Positions 31,850 through 33,077 of a stretch of DNA of 33,077 nt are shown here, piece by piece. The notes beneath the pieces are model-generated. The model was not told where the DNA came from. It saw only the letters and a program-made list of their open reading frames with translations, and made no database searches. The stretch lies in contig CAZLQD010000007.1 in assembly GCA_964561605.1 (NCBI GenBank), positions 1 to 33,077 of the forward strand, in the 5' to 3' direction. Position numbers and translations under genes: made by a program. Source of the DNA: JALUZX01 sp964561605. Its GTDB lineage: Bacteria; Planctomycetota; UBA1135; JALUZX01. Within the stretch, counting starts at the first letter, position 1. Every line of letters begins with the position of its first letter.

Positions 31850-33077
31850 TCAATCTTCTTTATAGAAGGGATTAATACTTAAAAAAAGAGGCAAACTCGC
31901 GCATAACTTAGGTTTTTTAAATAAAGAAGCTTTGTTCCCAGGAAAAACCTTATCTTTGCTCACCCAAATCGATTCAAATATCTTGCTACCCTTAAAATTA
32001 TCACCAATTGATTTCGGTATGGACCCCAACCTTAATAACCTCACAAAGTAAATCAGCCATGTGACCTCAAATAAAGACTGCCCTTTGGCAGCGAATTCTA
32101 TTTCTTGTATTAATACATTAAACAAAGCCTTTTTGAGGCCTACATATTCCCTTCCATACTTTCTATACAGAGCTTCAATAACAGAAAGAACATAGCACAA
32201 GGTTTTTGGAGACTCTCTTTTCACAAAAAAAAGAAGTCTTATAACTTTCTGGATTTGCAACATCCTCTTTGACTTGAACCCTGAAAAGCTAAGCTTTAAA
32301 TCCCCATTGTTATGGAATAGCTCTGAAAGAAATTTTTCCAAAATGCTTGTTCCCGGCCACTTTTTATGGAACCCCAATACCTTAAGAAGGGTAAGCTCAA
32401 ATTCCTTAAAATAAATTTTTTCTTTCCGCCTAAGTGAATATGGTTGGTAAGCAAGGATATGCTCACGATATAACCCTTCTGGTAAGGCAAGGATTTTGGT
32501 TTTCCTTTCGTTAAGACATAAATTGTAATTACTTAAAACTTTTGAAAGAGCCCTTAAAAATTTTTCCCCATCCTCTTCTTTCTTGCACAAGACACGGTAA
32601 TCGTCCTTAAACCTAGCCCCCGTAATTCCAATTTTTTCGCATTTTTCAGAAACCTCTCTGTCAACTTTAGCAAGGATTATTTCTGCCAGCAAATCGCAAA
32701 GTGCTGGCCCCACAGGAATCCCATTGGTCCTTCTGTCATTTGCATACGAAATCAGCCTGTCAATTTTAGTCCCAAGGAGTTTCAAATCTCTTTGGTCCCT
32801 TAAGGACTCCTCCCTTCCATGTAAAGCCCACGCGATGCTATGCGTGTAAATGGACGGGTAAAAATTAGCCACGTCCGCTCTTACGATATACCTATAATTA
32901 CCCGAATCCAAAACCATATCCTCTTCGGCCATTGAAATCCATTCATATATAAGTCTTCCAGCCCTTAACCTTCCCAGCCGCCCTAAATTCGACTTGGTAA
33001 CAGGGATTGGGTTGCTGTAAGAAAATATTTTTAGTTGGGGAGAAAACAGATGATCCAATATTAAATCAAACTCCTTT
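31850..33077 (-). CDS. Reverse transcriptase, UG/Abi (defence)-like, 5' end outside window
   Basis: At least 408 codons of a reverse transcriptase are seen, open to the right edge, so the N-terminus is missing. A TTG at 33058 is a possible start, but coding continues past it. Motif A is IVRADVANFYPSIYTHSIAW with the catalytic Asp. The next motif is NGIPVGPALCDLLAEIIL, and the active-site motif C reads RFKDDYRVLC, an FKDD form of YxDD. A motif-D-like LNERKTKIL follows. The last about 200 residues are helical, without a maturase or thumb domain that I recognise. The YPSIYTHSI phrase and GIPVGP without SQ fit the Abi/UG group of bacterial reverse transcriptases, several of which are antiphage systems (DRT); it is not a typical group II intron or DGR enzyme. 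Codon use is AT-rich, unlike everything to the left, which indicates horizontal transfer. Confidence 0.85.
   Translation of the reverse strand, partial: KEFDLILDHLFSPQLKIFSYSNPIPVTKSNLGRLGRLRAGRLIYEWISMAEEDMVLDSGNYRYIVRADVANFYPSIYTHSIAWALHGREESLRDQRDLKLLGTKIDRLISYANDRRTNGIPVGPALCDLLAEIILAKVDREVSEKCEKIGITGARFKDDYRVLCKKEEDGEKFLRALSKVLSNYNLCLNERKTKILALPEGLYREHILAYQPYSLRRKEKIYFKEFELTLLKVLGFHKKWPGTSILEKFLSELFHNNGDLKLSFSGFKSKRMLQIQKVIRLLFFVKRESPKTLCYVLSVIEALYRKYGREYVGLKKALFNVLIQEIEFAAKGQSLFEVTWLIYFVRLLRLGSIPKSIGDNFKGSKIFESIWVSKDKVFPGNKASLFKKPKLCASLPLFLSINPFYKED

Noticed and set aside
31181..33077. Diversity-generating retroelement with a mutated variable repeat
   Set aside because: The reverse transcriptase lacks the DGR-type SQ motif, no template/variable repeat pair was seen, and no target protein frame is present.

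Overview
The window is a high-GC bacterial chromosome segment up to about 31.5 kb. It then switches abruptly to AT-rich DNA carrying a reverse-transcriptase gene that runs off the right edge. The mix of genes points to a Planctomycetota-like or similar deep-branching, anaerobic or facultative bacterium: multihaem cytochromes, a planctomycete-style ECF sigma factor beside a Ser/Thr kinase with TPR repeats, an IcmF-type B12 mutase, and Ptb/Buk. This assignment is inference from gene content, not phylogeny.

Left region (1-5.7 kb): electron transport. The end of a five-haem cytochrome c faces a leftward operon encoding three proteins. These are an 11-haem cytochrome fused to a b-type membrane domain (CbcL-like), a periplasmic cytochrome with 13 to 15 haems, and a NapC/NirT-type membrane-anchored cytochrome. 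Together they look like a quinol-oxidising, outward electron conduit. A redoxin-like TPR protein follows on the other strand (6.0-7.0 kb).

Middle region (7.0-15.6 kb): short and branched acyl-CoA metabolism. A leftward operon holds an alanine-dehydrogenase-like protein lacking two usual catalytic residues, butyrate kinase and phosphate butyryltransferase. A divergent rightward operon holds a metallo-beta-lactamase-fold hydrolase, an acyl-CoA dehydrogenase and fused isobutyryl-CoA mutase. Next come a methyltransferase, a sigma factor, a large kinase whose 3' end overlaps an atypical SDR gene by 89 nt, and an MFS transporter (15.7-22.6 kb). The transporter's last codons lie inside a palindromic repeat present three times in about 110 bp.

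Right region (22.7-31.1 kb): a leftward nine-gene-scale operon, eight genes of it recognisable. It encodes a methylcrotonyl-CoA-carboxylase-type carboxyltransferase, a methylglutaconyl-CoA-hydratase-type protein, an archaeal-type HMG-CoA synthase, a thiolase, a DUF35 Zn-ribbon/OB protein, biotin carboxylase, biotin carrier and acyl-CoA dehydrogenase. This matches the leucine/isovaleryl-CoA route, but the archaeal-type thiolase/HMG-CoA synthase/DUF35 trio sits where an HMG-CoA lyase is expected. The operon could cleave HMG-CoA to acetyl-CoA, or run backwards to build isovaleryl-CoA. Ptb/Buk and IcmF nearby act on the same size class of acyl-CoAs.

The operon is preceded (31.07-31.56 kb) by a strange low-complexity stretch almost without T on the + strand and rich in G-runs on the transcribed-sense strand. 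It marks the junction with the AT-rich island holding a UG/Abi-like reverse transcriptase.
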